Assembly (NCBI RefSeq): GCF_000807775.2
Contig: NZ_CP047385.1
Span: forward strand, 4,774,001-4,838,000
Length of the DNA: 64,000 bases
Direction: 5' to 3'
Origin: Pandoraea fibrosis
GTDB taxonomy: Bacteria > Pseudomonadota > Gammaproteobacteria > Burkholderiales > Burkholderiaceae
The first letter of the stretch is position 1. The number at the start of each line of letters is the position of its first letter. The position numbers and the translations under genes were made by a program. Positions 43,954-52,202 of this stretch are shown one piece after another. The notes beneath the pieces are model-generated. The model had not been told where the DNA came from, ran no database searches, and worked only from the letters and a program-made list of their open reading frames with translations.

Positions 43954-45237
43954 TCAATAACGCCCCGCGTATTTTTCGCGCGCTGCCGCGATACGCGGTG
44001 GCAGGTGCGCGCTGGGAAACAGTCCCGGTGCCGGCTTGGCATTACGCAGCAGATGCTTGGCGATGGTCAGTTTGTGAACTTCCGTCGGCCCGTCGACAAC
44101 GCCCATCATCATGGCATGGATCCACATCTGGGCGAGCGGCATTTCGTCGGACAGGCCAAGCGCTCCGTGAACCTGGATCGTGCGCTGCACGATGTCATGC
44201 ATGACCTTTGCCATGGCCACCTTGATACCGGCGATCGGCACCTGGTTGGACTTGTAATCGTGGCCTTGATCAATCAACCATGCCGTGTGCATGACCTGCA
44301 ATCGCAATTGCTGGAGTTCAATCCAGGAATCCGCGACATACGCCTGCACCAGTTGTTTGTCAGCAAGTGCCGAGCCTTTGGTATGACGCGACACTGCCCG
44401 CTCGCACAACATCTCCAATGCCATGCGGCACTGCCCGACGGTACGCATGGCGTGATGCACCCGCCCGCCCCCCAACCGCGCCTGCGCGACAGCAAAGCCC
44501 TGTCCCTCACCGCCCAGCAGGGCATCTGCCGGCACCCTCACCCCTTCATAACGAATGTAGCCGTGCGAGTAATCGCTCTCCGGCTCACCGAACACACCGG
44601 TATTACGCAGGATATTCACCCCGGGCGTCGCTCTGGGCACCAGGAACATCGATGCTCCCCGATAAATCGGAACATCGGGATCCGTCACGCACATCACGAT
44701 CAGAAACTCCGCATAGCGGGCGTTCGACGAAAACCATTTTTCTCCCGTAATGACCCACTCGTCACCATCGCGAACGGCGCGGCACTGGAACTGACCGGGA
44801 TCGGCTCCTCCCTGAGGTTCGGTCATGCTGTAACACGACACGATCTCGCCTTCCAGCAAAGGCTTCAGATAGCGATCCTTCTGTGCCTGCGTACCAAACA
44901 TTGCGATGATTTCGGCATTTCCCGTATCTGGCGCTGCGGTCCCGAACACAATCGGCGCCCACTGAGAGCGGCCGAGAATTTCATTCATGAGTGCCAGCTT
45001 GACCTGCCCATATCCCTGACCGCCGAGTTCGGGCCCCAAGTGGCAAGCCCAAAGCGCTTGCGCCTTGACCTTTTCCATAAGGGGACGCACCAGCGCCCGG
45101 GCCTTGTGATTGGTAATGTCATACGGTGCGCCCATGCCCGGATAAAGACGATCCAGCGGCTCGCACTCTTCCTTCACGAACGCAGCCATCCAATCCAATT
45201 TTTCTTGAAACTCCGGGTCCGTCGAAAAATCCCACAT
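43954..45237 (-). CDS. Acyl-CoA dehydrogenase, ACAD11-like
   Basis: A 427-aa flavoprotein with the family segments CYSMTEPQGGADPGQF (near residue 133), VITGEKWFSSNARYAEF, a GGRVHHAMRTVGQC helix and the C-terminal QVHGALGLSDEMPLAQM. It has the extra length and GGGRVHHAMR motif typical of ACAD10/11-like enzymes. ATG 45237 was chosen because GAGGGGA precedes it and the fold starts there; the frame extends to 45351 without signals. Paired with the downstream kinase, it may handle 4-hydroxyacyl-CoA chains. A long inverted repeat lies in its promoter region. Confidence 0.85.
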   Translation of the reverse strand: MWDFSTDPEFQEKLDWMAAFVKEECEPLDRLYPGMGAPYDITNHKARALVRPLMEKVKAQALWACHLGPELGGQGYGQVKLALMNEILGRSQWAPIVFGTAAPDTGNAEIIAMFGTQAQKDRYLKPLLEGEIVSCYSMTEPQGGADPGQFQCRAVRDGDEWVITGEKWFSSNARYAEFLIVMCVTDPDVPIYRGASMFLVPRATPGVNILRNTGVFGEPESDYSHGYIRYEGVRVPADALLGGEGQGFAVAQARLGGGRVHHAMRTVGQCRMALEMLCERAVSRHTKGSALADKQLVQAYVADSWIELQQLRLQVMHTAWLIDQGHDYKSNQVPIAGIKVAMAKVMHDIVQRTIQVHGALGLSDEMPLAQMWIHAMMMGVVDGPTEVHKLTIAKHLLRNAKPAPGLFPSAHLPPRIAAAREKYAGRY

Positions 45238-45314
45238 TGCAATGTCCCCTCGCCTTCCTGGCGTTGATGATTCAGGAGGAGGCACGCGGGCAAAGCGTTC
45301 GTGCGCCCTCACAG

Positions 45315-45359
45315 TTGACAGCATATTTCCACATTGACAGTATGCTGTCAATGTGGAAA
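45315..45359. promoter_or_regulatory. Compound inverted repeat between ACAD and SDR genes
   Basis: Two nested dyads share an arm. TTTCCACATTGACAG at 45326-45340 pairs perfectly with 45345-45359 (15-bp arms, TATG loop), and TTGACAGCATA at 45315-45325 pairs perfectly with 45341-45351. The half-site TTGACAG thus appears three times. It differs from the CTG-N9-CAG operator, so another regulator probably binds in this divergent promoter. Confidence 0.6.
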
Positions 45360-45435
45360 ATAGCCTTCATGCCGAAACGAATCACGCTGAGTGCGACAAC
45401 GCGCACGAACGGGCGCCAGCCACAAAGGAGAGAAC

Positions 45436-46263
45436 ATGCAAGGACAGGGAACAGCACTTGTCACAGGGGCGAGCCGGGGACTCGGCAGAGCCATCAGTCT
45501 TGAATTGGCCCGACGTGGCTACGATGTGATTGCCTGTGTGCGCGACTTGGCATCGGCAAATGGACTGGTGGAGCAAGCAGAACATCTATCAGGAACAATC
45601 CGGCTGCAAAAGCTCGACATGGCAGCACTGGGCGAATTCCGCGTGCCCGACAATTTACGCATCCTGATCAATAACGCAGGGTATCGAGGGCCGTATCTAC
45701 CGATCGAAGAAACCTCGATGGACGAATGGCGCAGGACCTTCGAGACCAACTTTTTTGGTTTGATCGACCTGACACGTCGCGCCATCCCGGCACTGCGAAA
45801 CGCCCGCGACGGCATCATATGCAACATCGGATCCATGGGCGCCTATATGCCCATGCCTTTCTATACAACCTACCGCGCCAGCAAGCTTGCGCTGACGGCG
45901 ATATCGGAAGGCTTGCGAATCGAACTCGCCCCTTTTGGCATACGCGTCATCGAAATCCCTATTGGCGGTGTCGACACCGACATGCTGCGCACCAGCATTG
46001 CCAACCGTCCGCCCGAGGCCATCGATTACGAACGCTATCGCCCCATGGCAGAGCAGCATGCCGCCATGCCGGCACAGATTCGCAGCCGTGTGATCTCGGC
46101 CGACGATGCCGCACGCAATGTCGTCGATCAACTGGAAGTGGCGGGGCCGCTCAAACGGGCTTGCGATCCCAATGCGCAAATACAGCTTGCCGAGCTGTCC
46201 ACATCGACGGAAGAATCCCGGGCTCAGGCCCTGTTCGCCCGCTTCGGGGCAGCGCCTGCCTGA
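45436..46263 (+). CDS. SDR family oxidoreductase
   Basis: A 275-aa SDR with VTGASRGLG (residues 9-17), NNAGYRGPYL (near residue 82), and the Tyr-x-x-x-Lys pair in FYTTYRASKLAL (near residue 150). It lacks the common C-terminal DGG substrate loop of FabG-like members and ends in a Glu/Ser-rich tail. AAGGAGAGAAC precedes ATG 45436. It is divergent from the acyl-CoA dehydrogenase and convergent with the MarR gene. Function beyond NAD(P)-dependent oxidoreduction is not deducible. Confidence 0.82.
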   Translation: MQGQGTALVTGASRGLGRAISLELARRGYDVIACVRDLASANGLVEQAEHLSGTIRLQKLDMAALGEFRVPDNLRILINNAGYRGPYLPIEETSMDEWRRTFETNFFGLIDLTRRAIPALRNARDGIICNIGSMGAYMPMPFYTTYRASKLALTAISEGLRIELAPFGIRVIEIPIGGVDTDMLRTSIANRPPEAIDYERYRPMAEQHAAMPAQIRSRVISADDAARNVVDQLEVAGPLKRACDPNAQIQLAELSTSTEESRAQALFARFGAAPA

Positions 46264-46301
46264 AGCGCTTCCGTGCCCGGGCGGCGGCAGGGGCCGACGA
46301 C

Positions 46302-46793
46302 TCAGGACAGATCGTCGACTTCCGCGTTGTCGCTATCCGGATGTTCCAGGTGCTTGCGCATCCGGCGCAGCGTTTGAACCGCTTGCGCAAGCGCTTCCTC
46401 CCCAACGGCCGCGCCTATGTCGTCGGCCCACTGACCGCGAAAGTCAGCGTCCCGTTCGTATAGCGCCCATCCTGTCGGCGTCATGACAAGCTGCTTGGCA
46501 CGCTTGTGAAATGGATTGTCTTCAAATGCCACCAAACCGGCGTCGGCCAGCTCGTTGGCAGTGCGCTGCACCGATTGGCGGGTCAGATCAAGACTACGGG
46601 CAATTCGCGCAACCGTCGGCGGTTCAACCGCGCGCGCGACGGCAGACAGAATCAACCCTTGGGAATGGCTGCTGAGCCCGCGACTCTCGTTCATGGCGCG
46701 TGTTGCGGACAGCACGCGTCCCCTAAGGCGCAGTACTTCGTCGATCAGGCTCTCGACCAGCCCCCCGGCCGGTGTATGGACTTTTTTCTTCAT
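46302..46793 (-). CDS. MarR-family transcriptional regulator
   Basis: A 163-aa winged-helix protein: PTVARIARSLDLTRQSVQRTANELADAGLV-like helix-turn-helix (about residues 58-87) and the wing NPFHKRAKQLVMTPTGW. ATG 46793 begins the MKKKVHTP protein; the longer frame reaches back over the operator and is unlikely. A perfect-arm operator (46864-46886) lies 71 bp upstream in the region shared with a divergent alpha/beta hydrolase. MarR proteins typically bind such palindromes and release on binding a phenolic or CoA ligand, so it is one of two candidates for the regulon controller. Confidence 0.82.
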   Translation of the reverse strand: MKKKVHTPAGGLVESLIDEVLRLRGRVLSATRAMNESRGLSSHSQGLILSAVARAVEPPTVARIARSLDLTRQSVQRTANELADAGLVAFEDNPFHKRAKQLVMTPTGWALYERDADFRGQWADDIGAAVGEEALAQAVQTLRRMRKHLEHPDSDNAEVDDLS

Positions 46794-46863
46794 GCGCGAA
46801 ACGTGCCATTTCAACCCGGTGTTGTCAACTTCTCGCCGGATCGACGAGCACGCAATCACCCCA

Positions 46864-46886
46864 ATAACTGTTATATTGTCAGTTAT
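46864..46886. promoter_or_regulatory. Regulon operator (ATAACTG-N9-CAGTTAT)
   Basis: Perfect 7-bp arms; the arms equal those inside the long palindrome before etfB. It lies 71 bp upstream of the MarR start and 155 bp upstream of the hydrolase start, so it may mediate autoregulation. Confidence 0.7.
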
Positions 46887-47040
46887 ACAAAGGCATGTCT
46901 CCATGAGATTTGCGGCCGTAGCCTGCATGCGGCCAGACCTCGCCGATAACCATCTCGGTTATGCGTCAACCCAACATCCTTTCCGCATCGGCGATCGCCA
47001 ACCGTCGTCGATGTCGCCATGGCCCATTCTGGATTTCTCT

Positions 47041-47931
47041 ATGGACAATGTGATTCGCAAGACAACCTTTCTCGGCGGTACCCACAATCGCCTCACGGCA
47101 GACGTCGGCGGCAATCCTGCGTCCGCCCCTGTCTTGCTGCTGCATGGCGGGGGGCAAACGCGGCATTCCTGGCGCCAAACCCAACTCGAACTTATCGCCG
47201 CCGGCTTTTTTGTCGTCTCTCTCGATGCGCGCGGTCACGGTGATTCGGAGTGGATCGCCAACGCCGACTATTCTTCCGACGCTCAGATACAGGACATCAT
47301 CGCCGTGGCGAAAGCCATCGGCAGGCCTCCGGCGCTGGTGGGTGCATCCATGGGCGGGATGAACGCGCTAATGGCCTGCGGCGAGCACCCTGGAATCGCC
47401 AGCGCCCTGGTATTGGTCGATGTCACACCGCGATTGGAGATGGGCGGCGTCGATCGGATTCGCGCGTTCATGCACGCCAATCTCGACGGCTTCTCCACGC
47501 TTGACGACGCCGCCGACGCTGTCGCTGCCTATAACCCTGCCCGTCCGCGCCCCAGGAATCCCGACGGGCTTCGCAAGAACCTTCGGCAGCATCAGGATGG
47601 CCGCTGGTACTGGCATTGGGATCCGAGAATCTTTGCTGACGACCCACGCACGAAACTTCATGGGCTGGCGCAGCGCATGCTGACTGCCGCCGAACGGCTC
47701 CGGCTACCCGCACTTCTGGTGCGAGGGGGCGAGAGCGACGTCGTAGGACAAGAGGGCGTTGACGAACTACGAGCCCACATTCCTCACCTTGAGTACGCGG
47801 ATATTGCCGGCGCCGGGCATATGATCGCCGGCGATCGCAACGACGCCTTCACCAACACCGTCGTCGGATTTCTGGGTCGGCATCTGCTGCCGGTCCGACG
47901 CGACGCCATGCTACAGCCGAACGCCCGATGA
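47041..47931 (+). CDS. Alpha/beta hydrolase
   Basis: A 296-aa hydrolase: LLLHGGGQTRHSW (near residue 36), nucleophile Ser in VGASMGGMNALMA (near residue 103), acid in RGGESDVVG and His in GAGHMIAGDRND. The Ser-elbow reads GASMGG. I chose ATG 47041, the first residue of the conserved fold; upstream in-frame ATGs at 47011 and 46903 are possible, but the latter lies only 17 bp behind the operator. Divergent from the MarR regulator, so probably controlled by it. May act on an ester, lactone or C-C bond in the pathway. Confidence 0.78.
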   Translation: MDNVIRKTTFLGGTHNRLTADVGGNPASAPVLLLHGGGQTRHSWRQTQLELIAAGFFVVSLDARGHGDSEWIANADYSSDAQIQDIIAVAKAIGRPPALVGASMGGMNALMACGEHPGIASALVLVDVTPRLEMGGVDRIRAFMHANLDGFSTLDDAADAVAAYNPARPRPRNPDGLRKNLRQHQDGRWYWHWDPRIFADDPRTKLHGLAQRMLTAAERLRLPALLVRGGESDVVGQEGVDELRAHIPHLEYADIAGAGHMIAGDRNDAFTNTVVGFLGRHLLPVRRDAMLQPNAR

Positions 47932-47956
47932 CACGTTTCGCCGGCTAATAAAAAAT

Positions 47957-47980
47957 GCCCCCGAAGGTCACTTCGGGGGC
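47957..47980 (-). terminator. Intrinsic terminator of the DUF1302 gene
   Basis: Perfect 10-bp GC-rich stem (GCCCCCGAAG / CTTCGGGGGC) with a GTCA loop. On the minus strand it is followed by a T-rich run (ATTTTTTATT), the pattern of an intrinsic terminator for the DUF1302 gene, whose stop is 42 bp before it. It also lies 25 bp behind the convergent hydrolase and may stop both. Confidence 0.75.
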
Positions 47981-48022
47981 AAAGAGACGGTGCCGGATTT
48001 GACCCCGGCAACGATGAGCCCG

Positions 48023-49678
48023 TCAGAATGTGGTCTTGAACGTCAGGGCAACCCAGTCATGTTGCGACTGCACCGCGTTGCTACCGTTCGTCGTCGTGAC
48101 AACGCCCGTGATCGGATTCACGTTGTAGCGAGCGCGCGCGCTCACATACTTCACACCTAATTCATACTTCGAATACAACAGTCCAGTCACACCGATGGAC
48201 CATGAGATCGAGCCCTGATTGCCACCGCCCAGTGCCGGACCATTGCCCGCGATCTGGTAGGCCAGCGACATCGGCATCGAAATATCCCAGCCCGCGATGG
48301 CTTGTGGCCACTGCGGCGTGAAGCCGATATTGATCCCCCACGCGTCCTTGGTTGAGCAACCGTCGTTCTTGGTTTGCCCGGCCGGACATCCGTAGCCAAC
48401 GCCGTTGTACAAATTCGGATTGGTGGTGACGGCAAGCAGGCGGCTGTAGTTGATTTCCCCCTGCAACGTACCGCCAGCCCATAGCGGCGAGCGCGGCAGC
48501 AAGTAGACCGCGTTAATCACGGCATGCAACGTGTTGCCTCGTGGCCCTTCCGCCTCCGCATAGCTCGCCGAGCTGCCGTTTGTGGGACGCACCACATACC
48601 CCCCGACGGCGTTAAGCGCGGTATTGCGACGGAACGACATTTCCGTACCGACACTAACCGTCGAGATGTTGCGAGTAAAACTCACCCCGTATAGCTCGGT
48701 GCCCCGCGCAAAGTTATAGCGAAGCGACGAGCCCGCAGGCGTGACCTGCGTAAATCCCCATGGAAGTTTTTCGTCAAACTTGCGGAAATAGAGCCCGACT
48801 GTGCCCCCCAGCTCAGCCGGGCTCCACCGCGCATTGACACCAAAATCCCCATGGTTCTTCGGGGTGAGATCTGGACCGTTAGGCAAACCCGGGGCCGCAT
48901 AATCCGACCGCGCAGCGTCGCCTGACGCGAAATAGGTGCCGCCCGGCACAATCCGATAAGGTGCCCAGGCAAACGCATACTGCCCGGCAACGGAGAAGGT
49001 ATCCGTCAACTGCATCTGGGCCGACAACTGATTACGGGGCAAGTACAGTTCCTTGGCCTCGGCCCCCGGGCTGGTGGCAGCCTTGATGGTGTCCACCGCC
49101 CCTTGCGCGTAGGCAATACTGTTGCTAACGGAGTAAAGCGACTCCCCCCAATACACATTGTGCTGACCGAGCTTGACGCTCAGCGATGTTTGCCCCAACT
49201 CGAAGGTGCCGAATACAAACGCATCGAGCAGTTCTCCCGAAGGGCCAACGATGTAACGTCGGGCATAGCTGTTGTACGCCCCGTTCGCGTAGTTGCTCGA
49301 CGAAATCGCAGGATTTCGCACGGAGTTGGTACCGTATGCCATCTCGTTCCAGGCGGCGCCACTCACGCGAAAGCCGTATTTCCCCTGATAAATGAAATCG
49401 AGTTCCGACAAGAGGTCGACCCGATTGATAATCATGTCACCGGATTTGAAACGTCCCTCCGTTTCATCGTAGCCAGGGCTTCTATAGAACGCCGGACTGA
49501 TCGGGTTCACCCGCCACGCGCCCGTGTAACGGACCGTGTTGTCCCAGCGCAAATCAATGTCGGGATTGCCCACATCGATCGACATGCCCTGACTCGCGCC
49601 GGACACGCCAAGCAGTACCGTCGCCAAGGCGATGGACATTCTGTTTCGTGGGAAACGGACTCGTATATTTCTTTTCAT
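48023..49678 (-). CDS. DUF1302 family outer-membrane protein
   Basis: A 551-aa protein with an N-terminal signal segment (about residues 1-31), then VGNPDIDLRWDNTVRYTGAWRV, LLSELDFIYQGKYGFRVSGAAW and KLGQHNVYWGESLY, the hallmarks of DUF1302, and many amphipathic beta strands to a final phenylalanine, as in outer-membrane barrels. DUF1302 proteins accompany DUF1329 proteins in proteobacterial clusters for hydrophobic compounds and are thought to act in uptake; the function is not established. It is separated by 17 kb from its DUF1329 partner but carries the same operator (49764-49786) 86 bp upstream and is divergent from the TetR gene. Confidence 0.85.
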   Translation of the reverse strand: MKRNIRVRFPRNRMSIALATVLLGVSGASQGMSIDVGNPDIDLRWDNTVRYTGAWRVNPISPAFYRSPGYDETEGRFKSGDMIINRVDLLSELDFIYQGKYGFRVSGAAWNEMAYGTNSVRNPAISSSNYANGAYNSYARRYIVGPSGELLDAFVFGTFELGQTSLSVKLGQHNVYWGESLYSVSNSIAYAQGAVDTIKAATSPGAEAKELYLPRNQLSAQMQLTDTFSVAGQYAFAWAPYRIVPGGTYFASGDAARSDYAAPGLPNGPDLTPKNHGDFGVNARWSPAELGGTVGLYFRKFDEKLPWGFTQVTPAGSSLRYNFARGTELYGVSFTRNISTVSVGTEMSFRRNTALNAVGGYVVRPTNGSSASYAEAEGPRGNTLHAVINAVYLLPRSPLWAGGTLQGEINYSRLLAVTTNPNLYNGVGYGCPAGQTKNDGCSTKDAWGINIGFTPQWPQAIAGWDISMPMSLAYQIAGNGPALGGGNQGSISWSIGVTGLLYSKYELGVKYVSARARYNVNPITGVVTTTNGSNAVQSQHDWVALTFKTTF

Positions 49679-49763
49679 ACCGCTCGCTCTCCTCCTGTTG
49701 GCACACCCGCCACCGAAGTCGTATTGCCGAGGGTCTCCAACCTCGGCCGCTCCGTGCGGCTCA

Positions 49764-49786
49764 ATTACTGACGTTTCATCAGTTTT
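49764..49786. promoter_or_regulatory. Regulon operator (ATTACTG-N9-CAGTTTT)
   Basis: It lies 86 bp upstream of the DUF1302 start in the 369-bp divergent region shared with the TetR gene. The core ACTGA-N7-TCAGT is a perfect dyad. Confidence 0.65.
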
Positions 49787-49893
49787 CAGAAGTAGGCCAC
49801 GGATACCCTGTCATCGTCAAGGAATAACAGATAGATCGTCAGCTTTTAGCCATAGGGAATCCCCCCATTTATTCGCGCGCGACATTGCTGCAA

Positions 49894-49916
49894 ATAAATG
49901 ATGTATCATCAGTTTT
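49894..49916. promoter_or_regulatory. Regulon operator, degenerate copy (ATAAATG-N9-CAGTTTT)
   Basis: Second site in the DUF1302/TetR intergenic region, 132 bp before the TetR start. The inner ATGAT-GT-ATCAT is also palindromic. The arms equal those of the site before the acyl-CoA ligase (23180-23202). The remaining intergenic bases hold no gene. Confidence 0.55.
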
Positions 49917-50047
49917 GTATTGATGTAATGCCCTCCCTGCCAGTCGCGATTCCGCGACAACTACCTGCCCTTATCCGGATGTGTCAAAATAAAAAGATAT
50001 CTCCGCGGATTCGCTTGATGGAAAGCGACATCGCGTATGTGGACCAC

Positions 50048-50971
50048 ATGAAAATCACGGACATGCACATGAGCATCGTCGTCAATCAGAACAAGCAGGG
50101 ACAGAAGCTAGGCCGCAAGGGCCAGGAAACGCGTGCACGGCTGATGGAAGCCGCACGCAGGTTGCTCGATACCCATTCGCCGGTCGAGCTGACGGCCGTC
50201 GCGATTGCGGCCGAAGCCGGCACGTCGCCGGCGAGCTTTTATATGTATTTCGACGACACCAAGGATTTGCTGTTCGCGCTGAGCGAAGTCGCCGGTCAGG
50301 ACATGGCGAAGATCCATGCGATCTTTGACGAGCCTTGGGCCATCGACAACCTCTACCATCGGGCGATGGATGTCATCGAAGCGCTGAACGCGGTATGGGA
50401 CAAGCACCGGCCCGTCTTGCGCTACCGAAACCTCGAGGCCACGCGCGGCGACCCGCGCTTTGCCGAGCTTCGACTCAATACCTTCATCCCCTTCATCCAG
50501 CGCTTTGCGCAATGCATCCTTGCGGTCAATCCCGCGCAGGGCACACGCCGGCGTGCGGACGCCTACGCTGAAGCCTCCATCATCCAGGGGGCCATGGAAC
50601 ATATGGCCGCGACTGACCCGGAAGTCATGGAGCGAGGCCTGGGTATCAAGCGAATTAACGACAATATGGCGCGGATCATCACGCTGGTAATGACCGGTGG
50701 TCAGCCCCCGGGCGATGCCCTGCTCGACGCCGCCACCGCCGCGTCTGCCAAGGCCGCACAAGCCGCGGAAACTGCGAAGAAGAAGCCGCGGGCCTCGGCA
50801 CGCAAACCCGCAGCGCCAGCGCAACAGGGGGCCGTTGCGGCCAAGAAGCCGGCGAAAGCAGCTCCTAAGCGCGTCCTCAAGTCCGCGGGTGCTCAAGCGG
50901 AACTGAAGCTGAATCCTCCGCCGGCAACCAAAGCACCTCGCAAGACCCCCAAACGAACAGCCGCCCGTTAA
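50048..50971 (+). CDS. TetR-family regulator with Lys/Ala/Pro-rich C-terminal tail
   Basis: A 307-aa regulator. The N-terminal TetR DNA-binding domain is clear: KGQETRARLMEAARRLL, then VAIAAEAGTSPASFYMYF (recognition helix) and FDDTKDLLFAL. A helical ligand-binding domain follows to about residue 225. The last ~80 residues are an unusual basic, low-complexity tail (AETAKKKPRASARKPAAPAQ and similar), like histone-H1-type or AlgP tails, that could add nonspecific DNA binding. Start is uncertain among ATGs 50018, 50048, 50063 and 50069; the frame's first ATG (49898) lies in the operator. Two operators in its promoter region make it a prime candidate for the regulon repressor. Confidence 0.8.
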   Translation: MKITDMHMSIVVNQNKQGQKLGRKGQETRARLMEAARRLLDTHSPVELTAVAIAAEAGTSPASFYMYFDDTKDLLFALSEVAGQDMAKIHAIFDEPWAIDNLYHRAMDVIEALNAVWDKHRPVLRYRNLEATRGDPRFAELRLNTFIPFIQRFAQCILAVNPAQGTRRRADAYAEASIIQGAMEHMAATDPEVMERGLGIKRINDNMARIITLVMTGGQPPGDALLDAATAASAKAAQAAETAKKKPRASARKPAAPAQQGAVAAKKPAKAAPKRVLKSAGAQAELKLNPPPATKAPRKTPKRTAAR

Positions 50972-51052
50972 GCGCTAGCCGGCAACGCCTGTCGCCGGCA
51001 GCAGGGATCGCAGATCGCTCTGCGTGCCAGTAGCGGCTGCGAGCCACTGCGA

Positions 51053-52198
51053 TTAGCCAACCACGATTCGCTCGCGTTCCGCCAATTGCTCCAGATGATA
51101 ATGAGAGCTGCCGAGAAGATTTTCGAAGGTGGTGATCCGCTTGAAATGATGACCGACGACGTACTCGTCGGTCACGCCGATTCCTCCGTGCAATTGAATG
51201 GCCTGCGCGCAGACAAACCGGGTGCTGCGGCCCACGTGAACTTTGGCTGCCCTGAGCGCTGCCTCACGCGCCTGCCGTTCCTGAGGCATCGCGGCCAGCG
51301 CCTGAAACACCATGCAGCGCGCCAGCTCCAACTCAATCAGCATTTCGCTCATGCGGTGCTGCAGTGACTGGAATGTGCTGAGCGTCACGCCAAATTGCTT
51401 GCGCACCTTCAGGTAGTCACGGGTGATCCAAAGGGCACGGTCTGCCACGCCCACCGCCTCGGCGCACGCCGCCAATAATGCATGGTCTGCGCCGATCTGC
51501 AACGCATCGGCCGCGCCGCCCACGGGTCCGAGCAATTGCGCCCGGTCGAGCACGACGTCATGCAACGAAATGTCGGCACACCATCGGTTATCGATCATGC
51601 GGACATCCCGAATCACCAGGCCGGGCGTATCACGCTTGATGACAAACAGCGAAATGCCCTGCGCATCCGACACCTCGGACGCCGTGCGTGCCGAGACGAG
51701 GAAGCAATCGGCCACATTGCCGCCCACGACTGCGGATTTGTTGCCATTGATCCGCCAGCGCTCGCCCTCGATCGAACTCGCCGTGGTTTCCACCCATGAC
51801 AGATTCCCGCGCGCCTGCGCTTCCCCATGCGCAACCACCGGTCGCGCGGCCCCAACAACGAGTTGCTCCACCAGCGCTTTGGCCTGAGCATCGTCGCCCA
51901 AGGCCGCCAACGTCTGCCCCGCGAGAACGGCGATCGCCCAAAACGGCTCGACGAACAATACCTCGCCCATCGCTTCCATCAGGATCGCGGTATCGATCTC
52001 GTTGCCGCCCAGCCCGCCGTGAGATTCAGGCAATGCCATGCCAAGCCATCCCAGCTCGGCCATCGTGGCCCAACGCTCGGCGTCGAAACTCCCGCGAGCG
52101 ACCAGTTCGTGACGTTTCTCGAACCCGCAATGGTCAGCGAGATAACGACGCACGCTGTCCTTCAACATCTGCTGCTCTTCGTTCAGGTGAAAATCCAT
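51053..52198 (-). CDS. Acyl-CoA dehydrogenase subunit
   Basis: A 381-aa protein of the acyl-CoA dehydrogenase fold: MDFHLNEEQQMLKDSVRRYL start, AELGWLGMALPESHGGLG, FQSLQHRMSEMLIELELARC and QLHGGIGVTDEYVVGHHFKR near the end. The nucleotide-binding and flavin-contacting regions are less conserved than in its partner, as in the second subunit of heteromeric enzymes of sterol side-chain degradation. It starts 4 bp after the stop of the preceding dehydrogenase, so equimolar production is likely. Last gene of the OB-fold/dehydrogenase operon. Confidence 0.82.
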   Translation of the reverse strand: MDFHLNEEQQMLKDSVRRYLADHCGFEKRHELVARGSFDAERWATMAELGWLGMALPESHGGLGGNEIDTAILMEAMGEVLFVEPFWAIAVLAGQTLAALGDDAQAKALVEQLVVGAARPVVAHGEAQARGNLSWVETTASSIEGERWRINGNKSAVVGGNVADCFLVSARTASEVSDAQGISLFVIKRDTPGLVIRDVRMIDNRWCADISLHDVVLDRAQLLGPVGGAADALQIGADHALLAACAEAVGVADRALWITRDYLKVRKQFGVTLSTFQSLQHRMSEMLIELELARCMVFQALAAMPQERQAREAALRAAKVHVGRSTRFVCAQAIQLHGGIGVTDEYVVGHHFKRITTFENLLGSSHYHLEQLAERERIVVG

Positions 52199-52202
52199 GG
52201 GC

